Shown in pieces: positions 33,267 through 41,777 of a DNA stretch of 64,000 bases (position 1 is the first letter of the stretch; each line of letters opens with the position of its first letter). The notes under the pieces are model-generated. The model had not been told where the DNA came from. It did no database searches and saw nothing but the letters and a program-made list of their open reading frames with translations. The position numbers and the translations under genes were made by a program. The stretch is from positions 1 through 64,000 of the IMG/VR virus record IMGVR_UViG_3300048694_001005; one strand, given 5' to 3'. Source of the DNA: a virus.

Positions 33267-34106
33267 ATGAAATTTAACTTTACCCAAGATCAAATCACTC
33301 ACATCATGCCTAAAAATAAGGAAGTCGCAGATTGGTTTAAGGCTATGTCAGAAACACTGCCAAAATTTGGCATTGACACTGAGCTGCGAGTAGCTGGTTT
33401 TTTGGCACAATGTATACATGAAAGTGCTGGATTCACTATACTTCAAGAAAACCTCAATTATAGCGCAGATGGCTTGGGTAAAATTTTCCCTAAATACTTT
33501 GCTAATGTTAACGCAAATGACTACGCACGTCAACCGGAAAAAATAGCTAATCGTGTATATAGCAGCCGCATGGGCAACGGTGACGAAGCCAGCGGTGACG
33601 GCTATCGTTTTAGAGGTCGTGGTCCTATACAATTGACTGGCAAGGACAATTACACTCATTGCAGCCAGGATGTTTATGGTGATGATCGCTTGGTACGTGA
33701 CCCTGATCTCGTTACCAAAGACAAAAGTGCCGCACTTAGCACCGCTTGTTGGTTTTGGAAGAAGAATGGGTTAAATGAGATTGCTGATCGTGGTGATGTT
33801 GTGGCTATGACCAAACGTGTGAACGGTGGTACCATTGGACTAGACGATCGTAAAAAGCACTATGAGGAAGCTCTGGCGGTATTTGGTGGCAAGGTACCTG
33901 CACACACCACCGCGGTGCTGACAGAAAGCTTACGTGTTGGTAGCCGTGGCGATGCTGTAGCCGCGGTACAAACTAAACTGGGATTGACCGCTGATGGCGC
34001 ATTTGGTCCCGGTACCGAAGCTGCGGTAAAGAAGTGGCAAGCCGCCAATGGCCTCACTGCTGATGGTGTTGTTGGCCCTGCTACTTACAGCAAATTGATA
34101 GGCTGA
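33267..34106 (+). CDS. GH19 endolysin with peptidoglycan-binding domain
   Basis: The product has 279 residues. Residues 1-210 are a glycoside hydrolase 19 (chitinase/lysozyme) domain: catalytic glutamate E52 in AQCIHESAGF, and GRGPIQLTGKDNY at 117-129 lining the substrate groove. Residues about 222-279 are a PG_binding_1 domain with the repeated turn LTADG-x-x-GP. It would cut peptidoglycan glycan strands at lysis; no signal peptide is visible, so it relies on the holin. It heads the plus-strand operon that runs to 38053 and has a perfect late promoter. Confidence 0.9.
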   Translation: MKFNFTQDQITHIMPKNKEVADWFKAMSETLPKFGIDTELRVAGFLAQCIHESAGFTILQENLNYSADGLGKIFPKYFANVNANDYARQPEKIANRVYSSRMGNGDEASGDGYRFRGRGPIQLTGKDNYTHCSQDVYGDDRLVRDPDLVTKDKSAALSTACWFWKKNGLNEIADRGDVVAMTKRVNGGTIGLDDRKKHYEEALAVFGGKVPAHTTAVLTESLRVGSRGDAVAAVQTKLGLTADGAFGPGTEAAVKKWQAANGLTADGVVGPATYSKLIG

Positions 34107-34117
34107 CAGGGTAGTAC

Positions 34118-35218
34118 ATGCGAGCCAAAGAATTTATTTTTGAAAAGGTAGGATTTGATACCGACAATATTCGTTTGGTTCGAGTACAGCCTGACTTGAA
34201 TGGGATTGGACACGACCAGCACGGTATTTTTATATATAGGTATGGTGATAGCGATCGAAACACGATACACTTTGTTGTAAATGGCGTAGTAGCTGGTCAT
34301 GAAATGGGAAACTGGGACAACGCAGTAGTAGCTATAATTGCAAACCCAAAAGAAATTAAGGCTCCAATGTCTGGTGCTAGACTGGAAGACACATGGTATA
34401 ATGTGGACAAGGATGGAAAATTATATATTGGAAAGGCAGTTATTTTAGTCCCACAGGGTATGGATAATCCAAACAAATTGCCGATTGAATTTTATTCCGG
34501 TGATAGAAACCAAGCTGTGTTTCAATATCTGCAATCGCAAGGAATAGATCCACTGGACATTGGTAGGAATTCTGTAGCTGAATTAGATATGACTGATTAT
34601 TCTGATACTGTAAATGATATCATAATGAAATATGGTGCTGCTGGAGAAACCACCCAAGATCAGCATTTCAACACCTTTGACAGTCACCTAGAAGGCTCTG
34701 TAAAACGTCTTTCTCTAGCATTAAAATCTGCGAAAACAGAGAGTTATCGTTTTACCAATAATCAAAGTGTCGAAGTTAATTATACAGATTGGGTTAGAGA
34801 AACAATTACAGATATCATAAAACAACTAGATGATTATATAAGAAAAAATCCAAAGATTGCCGCGCATGCATCTGCATATCATCAAAAAGTACGCAGCCAA
34901 CTGCAACAGTTGGCAAAACAATCACAGGAAATAGATAAACGATACGAAAATAGTGGCTTTTTATTAATTGTGCCTGGGCAAAAAACACAAGGCCCAATGT
35001 CATGGGATCAACTCTCTAACCAGGTTATAAGATATCAACAGCTATATCCGGGTTCACCACAACAGTTGCATGTGGCACGTAATTGGCCTAATAACGGGCA
35101 GCCTTATGATTTACTAGACTCGACCGCAGCCGAAATATTTAATAAAGAGCTGGCCCCATATATGAAAACTACCCCACCACCACTGCCAACAAATAATGCG
35201 ACTGTGGATAAAAAATAA
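34118..35218 (+). CDS. CTS-led late protein, unknown
   Basis: The product has 366 residues. It begins MRAKEFIFEKV, the clearest match in the window to the T4 capsid-targeting peptide, ending in a hydrophobic-x-Glu site. The N-terminal 150 residues are beta-rich; residues about 210-270 are helical; a GYF/GFLLIVPGQKTQGPMSWDQL segment near 285-305 resembles the GYF_2-type fold (short strand plus GPxSWxQL). Packaged internal protein is inferred. It follows the endolysin by 11 nt. Confidence 0.6.
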   Translation: MRAKEFIFEKVGFDTDNIRLVRVQPDLNGIGHDQHGIFIYRYGDSDRNTIHFVVNGVVAGHEMGNWDNAVVAIIANPKEIKAPMSGARLEDTWYNVDKDGKLYIGKAVILVPQGMDNPNKLPIEFYSGDRNQAVFQYLQSQGIDPLDIGRNSVAELDMTDYSDTVNDIIMKYGAAGETTQDQHFNTFDSHLEGSVKRLSLALKSAKTESYRFTNNQSVEVNYTDWVRETITDIIKQLDDYIRKNPKIAAHASAYHQKVRSQLQQLAKQSQEIDKRYENSGFLLIVPGQKTQGPMSWDQLSNQVIRYQQLYPGSPQQLHVARNWPNNGQPYDLLDSTAAEIFNKELAPYMKTTPPPLPTNNATVDKK

Positions 35219-35904
35219 TGAGAGCCAGAGAAATCACCGAGGGTCTAGCACATCCAGTAATATGTGTTGATGTGCAGCCTGAATACTGCGGCATCGCTGA
35301 TGGTGATGAAAGTCCAGTTTGCGTCGACATCATTAAATTTGTGGTGCGGCAAACTGGACCTGTGCTGATGTTTGTTAATGCCGAAGAGCAAGGGCTCAGT
35401 GGTGATACCGTGCAAAGCATAAAGCAATACTGGGACAATACCATTTGTCCAGAAGAAGAACGATATAACTATGACGATACTACTGACGAATATAGGGAAA
35501 ATCCCAATTGCCCCTCAGTTGATTGGCGCAGGTTTACCATAGTAGACAAGGGATATGGATATTTTAGGTCATGGATGGACGTGGGCATTAGTCCCGCAAC
35601 AATTATACGTGTGATTAGACTACTTTATCAAAACAAACTCACTGACAGTAGAGAACTATTTGGTGGCGAGGGCTCTGATGACTATGACATCAATATGCGA
35701 GCCTTGATAGGATCAGAATTTAGGCCCTGGATGCTGGACGATCCCATTAGTGTAAACTGGACCAGTGTTGCACAACTAAAACGCTTTAGTGGTGCTTATT
35801 TGGTGGGTGGCGCACGTGATAGATGTTTACGTGAAGTTGAACTATTAATGAATGCTTTCAATATTAGATACCGACGTATCGACCATTTGGTGTATGACCC
35901 ATGA
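35218..35904 (+). CDS. CTS-led protein, possible isochorismatase-like fold
   Basis: The product has 228 residues. It begins MRAREITEGL (ITE-G site). Next comes VICVDVQPEYCG, which resembles the first strand of isochorismatase-like cysteine hydrolases (VDxQ), and the C-terminal GGARDRCLREVELLMNAF recalls their late helix with a catalytic-type Cys. The middle does not match well, so the enzyme call is weak. The gene overlaps its neighbours by 1 nt and 4 nt. A head-packaged protein is inferred. Confidence 0.55.
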   Translation: MRAREITEGLAHPVICVDVQPEYCGIADGDESPVCVDIIKFVVRQTGPVLMFVNAEEQGLSGDTVQSIKQYWDNTICPEEERYNYDDTTDEYRENPNCPSVDWRRFTIVDKGYGYFRSWMDVGISPATIIRVIRLLYQNKLTDSRELFGGEGSDDYDINMRALIGSEFRPWMLDDPISVNWTSVAQLKRFSGAYLVGGARDRCLREVELLMNAFNIRYRRIDHLVYDP

Positions 35905-37301
35905 GACAACAAAATTTATTTGAGCGCGCCAGTCCTGTATTATATCACTATACCAGTGCATATAATGCATTAGACATCATCAAGAACAACAGATTCCAAT
36001 TGGCCATAAGCATTGGTTCGCCCAGCGAAGCTAAACTAGCACCACCTGGCTATAATTATTTTATCAGTTTTACTAGAACGCTGACTGGTGATTATCATCG
36101 CTGGGCCAGCAATGGTGCGGTCATGCTTAATATAGATGGCACGTGGTTTAATGGTCGTTATCCCGTCAAACCTGTAGATTACTGGGAAAGATCCTGGTTA
36201 TATCCTGATAGCGATAGGACCCGTGAAAGTGAAGATCGTGTATTCGCTAGAGAACCAGAGATACCAGCTAACGCAATAACACAGGTACACATATTTTTAC
36301 ATGTTGCTCAGGAGTATAGAAGCTCACAAGTACGACAATTACTCATAGCCTGTAAACTACGCAAGATTCCAGTATTTTTGTACGACAATGAAGCCGCTTG
36401 GCGATTACAGGATACTAGGCGCAGTCAAAAAATTACAGCTAAATTACCTAATCTAAAAGGTATACAACTGCCTGGCTATACTGGTAGATCAAAAAATTAT
36501 CTTGAAGACTGGATTGAATTACTGCACAAAAAAGCAACTAAAGAACTCACAAAAAGTGCGGACAAGCTGCGCTATAATCTGCGATACTATGCACACAAAA
36601 ACGAAGACAATGGTTTAACTACCGAGATAAGCAATGCACGTAAACCAGGCGCTGGCGCAACACGTCGATCTGCAATAGAGATTCTCAATTATATGCGCCA
36701 ACATAGAATCAAGTCAATAATAGAATTCAAAAATATGATTGCTGACAAGTGGGATAAGATTGTTGACCAAGAAAAAGCCTCACAAAAACCCACAACCGAA
36801 ACAGTGAATCCACGTAGACCACTGGCCGTCAAACAGGGTATGGCTACTCGCAGCTTATATTTTAACGAAGGTACTATTGAAAAGATTTGGGGTATGAAGC
36901 GACCACGCAGTTTAACTTCACTGCAAACTGCATTGGATATGCTATGGGACCACTATGCTGATATAATAAAAACTCGCCGAAAAAAGCCACAGCTACTTTT
37001 TGGCAAAGGTGCAAAGCACGGTGGCAAATATTTTAGCTACACGCAGGATTTATGGGGCGGTGGGCAACAGATTGTTTTAGCACCAGGCGAGCGAAATCTC
37101 TATGTGCTGGTACATGAGCTAGCCCATGCCCTGGGCGCGATACAGCATGGAGTGCGTTTTGCACAACTTTATCACGATATGCTACAACATGATACGTTTA
37201 AAGAAATGATGTCCACAGAGGATGGACAAAAATTCATGCAATACCTAAAAGTGGAACATCCCAAGCTGGTGCGCCGGGCTTACAGGGGAACTACACGATG
37301 A
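35901..37301 (+). CDS. CTS-led ADP-ribosyltransferase-like and HExxH protein
   Basis: The product has 466 residues. It begins MRQQNLFERA (LFE site). Residues 10-130 (VLYHYTSAYNALDIIKNNRF, then FISFTRTLTG, then SEDRVFAREPEIP) have the order H/Y, S-x-T, E of ADP-ribosyltransferase-like domains. The C-terminal domain has HELAH at 405-409 with a further His at 416, a zinc metallopeptidase motif. T4 injects Alt, an ADP-ribosyltransferase, from its head; this protein could be an analogous two-headed effector. The ART call is tentative, the HExxH motif is clear. Confidence 0.6.
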   Translation: MRQQNLFERASPVLYHYTSAYNALDIIKNNRFQLAISIGSPSEAKLAPPGYNYFISFTRTLTGDYHRWASNGAVMLNIDGTWFNGRYPVKPVDYWERSWLYPDSDRTRESEDRVFAREPEIPANAITQVHIFLHVAQEYRSSQVRQLLIACKLRKIPVFLYDNEAAWRLQDTRRSQKITAKLPNLKGIQLPGYTGRSKNYLEDWIELLHKKATKELTKSADKLRYNLRYYAHKNEDNGLTTEISNARKPGAGATRRSAIEILNYMRQHRIKSIIEFKNMIADKWDKIVDQEKASQKPTTETVNPRRPLAVKQGMATRSLYFNEGTIEKIWGMKRPRSLTSLQTALDMLWDHYADIIKTRRKKPQLLFGKGAKHGGKYFSYTQDLWGGGQQIVLAPGERNLYVLVHELAHALGAIQHGVRFAQLYHDMLQHDTFKEMMSTEDGQKFMQYLKVEHPKLVRRAYRGTTR

Positions 37302-38053
37302 GACTGAGAGAAATACTGCGAGAAACCGCGGAAGAGATACGAGAAATTGAAGCCATCGCTGGTCTGGTAGCTGATTATCTGGCAAAATTGCAGCAGAGCC
37401 GGGAGCCCTGGCGCATCTTTCGTGCGCTGCCCTTGAAACAGGTGGTACAGCCTCGTTTCCAAAACGCCGCAGTCAATGCAGTTGTGAAGAATGTGTGGGT
37501 GCAGGTAGATGGTCAAATGAAACCCCAAAATCTCGGCTCCTGGAGTCGTTCGGAAAATCGCATTCAAATAAATGCCAGTTTGATCAAGCCCGAGTTGGAT
37601 CGACCCGAGCTGATCAATACACTGGCACACGAGCTTACACATGCCATGGATACCCACAAGGGCATAGCGTTCCGTGGACAGGCCAATATCCACGATGGTG
37701 GCATTGGCGACCAGGAATATCAACACTACCTCAGGCTACAGCACGAAATAGATGCTCGTCTCACAGAAGCCCTGGTTAGCCTGGCACAAGAGATTAAAAA
37801 ATTTCAAGATATTGATGAGCTGTTCGGCCAGCCCGGTCAAGAGGCGCGGTCTCAAGACATCCTGTGGCGTGCTATACAACAGGTATTTGCCCGTAGCAGA
37901 ATCACAGAGTTGTATCCCCAGGGCACTCGAGATCCACGCTATCGCAGACTTTTAAGCCGAGCCTACAAGTTCTATGCCACGCCCCAGGCCGTGGCACAGG
38001 CCACTCAGCCCACATTGATACAACGAGCCCTGGCCTGGCTCAAGGCACGTTAA
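37298..38053 (+). CDS. CTS-led putative zinc metalloprotease
   Basis: The product has 251 residues. It begins MRLREILRETAEE (LRE site). HELTH at 111-115, in LINTLAHELTHAMD, and His 120 fit a zincin active site; Glu in the following QHEIDAR segment could be a third ligand. A Q/R-rich helical C-terminus follows. It overlaps the previous gene by 4 nt (ATGA). Two consecutive HExxH proteins suggest a proteolytic effector pair acting in the capsid or the host. Confidence 0.7.
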   Translation: MRLREILRETAEEIREIEAIAGLVADYLAKLQQSREPWRIFRALPLKQVVQPRFQNAAVNAVVKNVWVQVDGQMKPQNLGSWSRSENRIQINASLIKPELDRPELINTLAHELTHAMDTHKGIAFRGQANIHDGGIGDQEYQHYLRLQHEIDARLTEALVSLAQEIKKFQDIDELFGQPGQEARSQDILWRAIQQVFARSRITELYPQGTRDPRYRRLLSRAYKFYATPQAVAQATQPTLIQRALAWLKAR

Positions 38054-38066
38054 TCTTGTTTGCTGG

Positions 38067-39212
38067 TTAGCGTTGCGCTAGTTGCTGATAATAGGCTTGT
38101 CGCTGTTTAAGACCCTTTTGACCTTTGTTAACTCTTTTAGTAACTTGCCCCACCGAAGCCTTACTAAAGTCCGACACATGTGTTGCTACTCGATTTTTCC
38201 AATACCAAATCGCTGTTTTAATAGCTATATCCTTGTCTGTTCTCACTATATCAGGATTTGCTACCAATCTATCATCACCATATAAGGCTTTGCTACATCT
38301 TGTATAGTTGTCACGACCAGTCAAATGCAAGTAACCACCGCCCCTAAATAACCAACCATCACCAATTTTTGTATTACCCAGGGTCTTTTTAAAATCATAC
38401 TTACGCATAAAGTATGCTCGAGGATTTTTGCTGTCCGGTGGTGGTAATTCTGTTAGGCTCCAAGTCCCACCTACTTCTTTTTTTACCTGTGATATAAAAT
38501 GCGCTAATTCATCACCATGTATACCAGCAGCGCGAGCTTGACGTACTACTTCACGATGCTGTTCCGGAACACTGGCTTCTATTTTGTCATCTATACTAGC
38601 CTGTGGAACAGCTTTTTGTGTCTGTGGAGCAGCTTTTTGTGGCTGAACTATTTGTGCTTGTGGAGTCTGTGGTGTGGGTTGCTTTAGCTGACTGATCGCG
38701 CCATAGCCCAGTGTTGCCGCTGCCATCGCTGCCGCAGTTTTTTCTCTCCAGCCTTCGTCTAGTTCAGCGTGAGTGTCCTGCAACAAGAAAAGATCATCAC
38801 CTCTTAGCATTTCCCCCAGATCTTCTTGCACGTCATCGGGCAAAACCGTTGCTGATGTTTCTTGATAGCCAATTGAACCGGCATAACGTCTCAAAAGATT
38901 TAAATACAACTTACTGCGTTTTTCACCTTTGCTGGTAAGTATGAAAAATTTAGGTCTACCATAGTGTTGTAGATATTCAGCTATCGCTTGTTTTACAGTG
39001 GCGAATATTGCCAACTCATCTCCCTGACCAGTCAAGTCAAAACTACCACTGATACTAAATTCAACTATAACAGCTTGTGAAACTGTTGATCTATCAAAAG
39101 TTATCCTGAGCCTACCGGTTTTTGCGTCGGTGTAGGCAGAGATTGCATACGGTGCCCAGTTTTCGTCCCAGGTCAAGGTATAGGGCCTGTCAAATAATTC
39201 GCAAAGTAACAT
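38067..39212 (-). CDS. Two-domain protein with C-terminal GH19-like lysin
   Basis: The product has 381 residues. It begins MLLCELFDRPY, a diverged CTS-like start. Residues 1-120 are an alpha/beta domain seen in other phage proteins (SFDLTGQGDELAIFATV). ELDEGW at 150-155 marks a probable cleavage site, followed by an Ala-rich helix and a Pro/Gln linker. Residues about 215-381 are GH19-like: QVKKEVGG in place of the catalytic HES region, and YLHLTGRDNYTRCSKALYGD. It may be a virion-delivered peptidoglycan hydrolase, distinct from the endolysin. Confidence 0.7.
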   Translation of the reverse strand: MLLCELFDRPYTLTWDENWAPYAISAYTDAKTGRLRITFDRSTVSQAVIVEFSISGSFDLTGQGDELAIFATVKQAIAEYLQHYGRPKFFILTSKGEKRSKLYLNLLRRYAGSIGYQETSATVLPDDVQEDLGEMLRGDDLFLLQDTHAELDEGWREKTAAAMAAATLGYGAISQLKQPTPQTPQAQIVQPQKAAPQTQKAVPQASIDDKIEASVPEQHREVVRQARAAGIHGDELAHFISQVKKEVGGTWSLTELPPPDSKNPRAYFMRKYDFKKTLGNTKIGDGWLFRGGGYLHLTGRDNYTRCSKALYGDDRLVANPDIVRTDKDIAIKTAIWYWKNRVATHVSDFSKASVGQVTKRVNKGQKGLKQRQAYYQQLAQR

Positions 39213-39218
39213 AATGTG

Positions 39219-40433
39219 TTAAGGTAATCCAGATGTATATGTTTTAGATGCAGTATAATTAGTTGTGACTTCTGCTTGGCTAAGAGCTTTGCTGTATACC
39301 CTCATCTGATAGTATGTTCCTGGGGTCGCATCAAACGGAGTGTTAGCTGTTCCAGCGTTGGGGTGTCTAGAGCCAAACTGTAGTGCTGAACCCGTACTAG
39401 ATGCGGCAGTATAACCTGTTGTTGTAGGAGTTAATAATGTCCCATCCTTATATACTTTTAATGCACCTGCTGCAACTGTTACTACAATATGTTTTAATCC
39501 CGCAGCAGGAATGCCACTAACTGCGTAAATATTGAAAGCACCTGGCTTTCCGGCGTAAAAATTGTTACCTGTTGAACTACCCCAATATGCTAAATGTCCA
39601 AGCGATCCACTATATTGATCGCTGCCAAATAGTGCTGCCCAATAACCGGTTGGCTGTGTATCAACAACCATTTCAACTGACCAGTTAGTGGTTGGTAAAG
39701 TATATGTTGTACCAATCATAGCCATGTTGGTCGCATTGCTTGGGCCCAGTGTTAAACCTCCGCCATTGCTAGAAGTGTAAGTGGCAGATCCTGTGCCAGT
39801 TTTATATACAGTACCATTGTATCCGTTATTGGTGTCTTCGGTCCATGTGCTGCCTGAACTAGGAGCCGTTAATAAGTTAAATACCAAACTGGACTGTACA
39901 AACGGTGATGTTATACTGGTATCGTTAACTGTAATTGAACTAGTGGTTGCTACAACTGTGCCTGACGTAGATCCCGTACGAATCTGTACAGTAAATGTTT
40001 CTGCACCTTCTGTTGTGATATCTGCAGTTGGTGTGATGGTAAATGACCCCGCATTACTAGTAATTGTAAATGATCCTGATGTAGCTGTGAAGTCACTGTT
40101 ACTTGTTGTTACGTTATTAATAGTCCAATATAGCGTTGTGCCGTCGGCTACACCCACAGTTGTTACATTGATAGTTCCTGCCACACCCTCGTTTATACTA
40201 CTAGGTATGGTCCCAATACTATAACTAACTGCAATCCAAGGTCTGCCCTCTATTAATCCACCTGTATTAGAATTGTCTAATATGTCATTGCCAGAATACT
40301 GCGTTGGCAATTGAGTAATATCGTAAAAAGCACGAGGATTACCATCCGCGGCTCGATCACTAGCGGCCAAATCCAATTTACCTATTTGGCGCAACTGTTT
40401 GGTTGCTAGTGTACTGATTCCGTTTAGTGACAT
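39219..40433 (-). CDS. Virion adhesin with Calx-beta-like and LamG-like domains
   Basis: The product has 404 residues. Residues about 70-175 form a Calx-beta-like domain (INEGVAGTINVTT, TTEGAETFTVQIRTG). Residues about 185-400 resemble a concanavalin/LamG fold (NWSVEMVVDTQPTG, LKHIVVTVAAGALKVYKDGT, MRVYSKALSQAEV). Such domains bind glycans or proteins at the host surface, so this is probably a fibre or capsid-surface adhesin. The next upstream gene is also structural. No ribosome site is obvious, suggesting coupling. Confidence 0.75.
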   Translation of the reverse strand: MSLNGISTLATKQLRQIGKLDLAASDRAADGNPRAFYDITQLPTQYSGNDILDNSNTGGLIEGRPWIAVSYSIGTIPSSINEGVAGTINVTTVGVADGTTLYWTINNVTTSNSDFTATSGSFTITSNAGSFTITPTADITTEGAETFTVQIRTGSTSGTVVATTSSITVNDTSITSPFVQSSLVFNLLTAPSSGSTWTEDTNNGYNGTVYKTGTGSATYTSSNGGGLTLGPSNATNMAMIGTTYTLPTTNWSVEMVVDTQPTGYWAALFGSDQYSGSLGHLAYWGSSTGNNFYAGKPGAFNIYAVSGIPAAGLKHIVVTVAAGALKVYKDGTLLTPTTTGYTAASSTGSALQFGSRHPNAGTANTPFDATPGTYYQMRVYSKALSQAEVTTNYTASKTYTSGLP

Positions 40434-40436
40434 ATT

Positions 40437-41444
40437 TTAGTTAGGTATCAAAATTATTTGCCAATTAGCTGTTGCTTTTGTATTGCTGGTATCTACTGTT
40501 ACTCTAACATCTACATCTGTTTTTTGCGTCAGCTTCATGGGCACAGCAAAGTCATTACGATAAGGATTACCACCAGCCACTTCAGCGATAAAAGCAGCCA
40601 CAAAACTACCGCCAAACGGTCTCACCATCATTTTTAATAAAGTACCAACATTACCCGCACCAGAATGATAAGTTGTGCAATCACCATATAACACATAAGC
40701 ACTATAGTTTCTTGGCACCGTAAATTGACTTAATTTAGTGACGCCTAACCCTGCACCAATATGCGCAACTACCGTACCTACACCACTTGTTAGTCTGAAT
40801 GTAATTTCACCAGCATTTGCTGCCCCACTACTACTGCTGGTTATAGTTGCGGTCCAAATTCTAAGGAAGTTTTTAGTTGTAGCTACAGCACTGGTACCGC
40901 TTGTGGTTATGGTTTCAGTTTGATAATCATGGTTGGAATCTAAACCCTCAATGTAAATTGATTGACCGGTATCTGATACACTGGTAGAAATTACATATAA
41001 CTTTTGTGCACTACTCCAAGTTGCGAAAGGATAAATTCCACCTTCTACCCATATACTAGTTTCAATGTTTTGTGTACTATCCGGCAAATAAGCTGATCTA
41101 AGTACCGCACTGTGACTATCCACTAATCCACGAGCAACATTCATTTCATATGTACTGTCAGCTATTGTAATATCAGTTGCAGGATTTGTTATACTAACAT
41201 TGCCATCAACCGTCCAGGGGTCAGTACCCTGAAATGCAGTGACATTTCCCGATACAGGCAGGGTGTTGCCACTTATATTAACATTTCCCAAACTACCTAT
41301 GGCAACATTACCTATACTTACATTACCTACTATACTGGTATTAGTTCTGATATAAACATTACCCGTGGCTTCATCCAAAGCTAATGCTTGATTAACATTA
41401 CGCAAATACCAAGGGTTAACGTGATTTTCTTGTGGCGTAGTCAT
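40437..41444 (-). CDS. Putative virion protein with GNV repeats
   Basis: The product has 335 residues. Residues about 30-80 consist of short repeats of the type GNVSIGNV, GNVNISGN and SGNVTAF, a pattern of beta-helical or fibrous phage stalks. The remaining two thirds are beta-rich and end with DVDVRVTVDTSNTKATANWQI. It is placed beside the Calx-beta/LamG protein and is likely a fibre or appendage shaft. Confidence 0.65.
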   Translation of the reverse strand: MTTPQENHVNPWYLRNVNQALALDEATGNVYIRTNTSIVGNVSIGNVAIGSLGNVNISGNTLPVSGNVTAFQGTDPWTVDGNVSITNPATDITIADSTYEMNVARGLVDSHSAVLRSAYLPDSTQNIETSIWVEGGIYPFATWSSAQKLYVISTSVSDTGQSIYIEGLDSNHDYQTETITTSGTSAVATTKNFLRIWTATITSSSSGAANAGEITFRLTSGVGTVVAHIGAGLGVTKLSQFTVPRNYSAYVLYGDCTTYHSGAGNVGTLLKMMVRPFGGSFVAAFIAEVAGGNPYRNDFAVPMKLTQKTDVDVRVTVDTSNTKATANWQIILIPN

Positions 41445-41447
41445 GCG

Positions 41448-41747
41448 CTAACAATTCCATTTGCGCAGCGACTTATTAATTCTGCTGTTGGGATCACGCG
41501 CTGTTTTAGCACTGGTGCGCTTTTTCTTCATGCCGCTCATACGAGCACAGAAACTTTTGCGACGATTAGCTGCTTTAGATCCCCGTTTTAACTTACTGGG
41601 TTTAGTTGTAACCGCGGTCTGTAACTTACTGCCAGGATGACTGCGACGATAGCTGGCCACACCCCGTTTATTCAATCCACCACTGGGACTTTTACCAGCT
41701 TTAGTTTGCCAGGCTTCTGCTTCACATATGATTTCATTAATTTTCAT
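41448..41747 (-). CDS. Basic DUF6321-type protein with CTS-like start
   Basis: The product has 99 residues and is very basic. It begins MKINEIICEAEAW (ICE site). The body with GGLNKRGVASYRRSHPG, LQTAVTTKPSKLKRGSKA and KSFCARMSGMKKK is highly conserved in T4-like phages (DUF6321, from memory). A packaged DNA-binding head protein is a reasonable inference, given the charge and the CTS-like start. A CATAAATA box lies 22 nt upstream. Confidence 0.75.
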   Translation of the reverse strand: MKINEIICEAEAWQTKAGKSPSGGLNKRGVASYRRSHPGSKLQTAVTTKPSKLKRGSKAANRRKSFCARMSGMKKKRTSAKTARDPNSRINKSLRKWNC

Positions 41748-41769
41748 AACCGTTTTCCCAGTATTCTAT

Positions 41770-41777
41770 TATTTATG
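41770..41777 (-). promoter_or_regulatory. Late-type promoter box
   Basis: CATAAATA directly follows the TAA stop of the upstream gene and lies 22 nt before the ATG at 41747. Confidence 0.6.
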
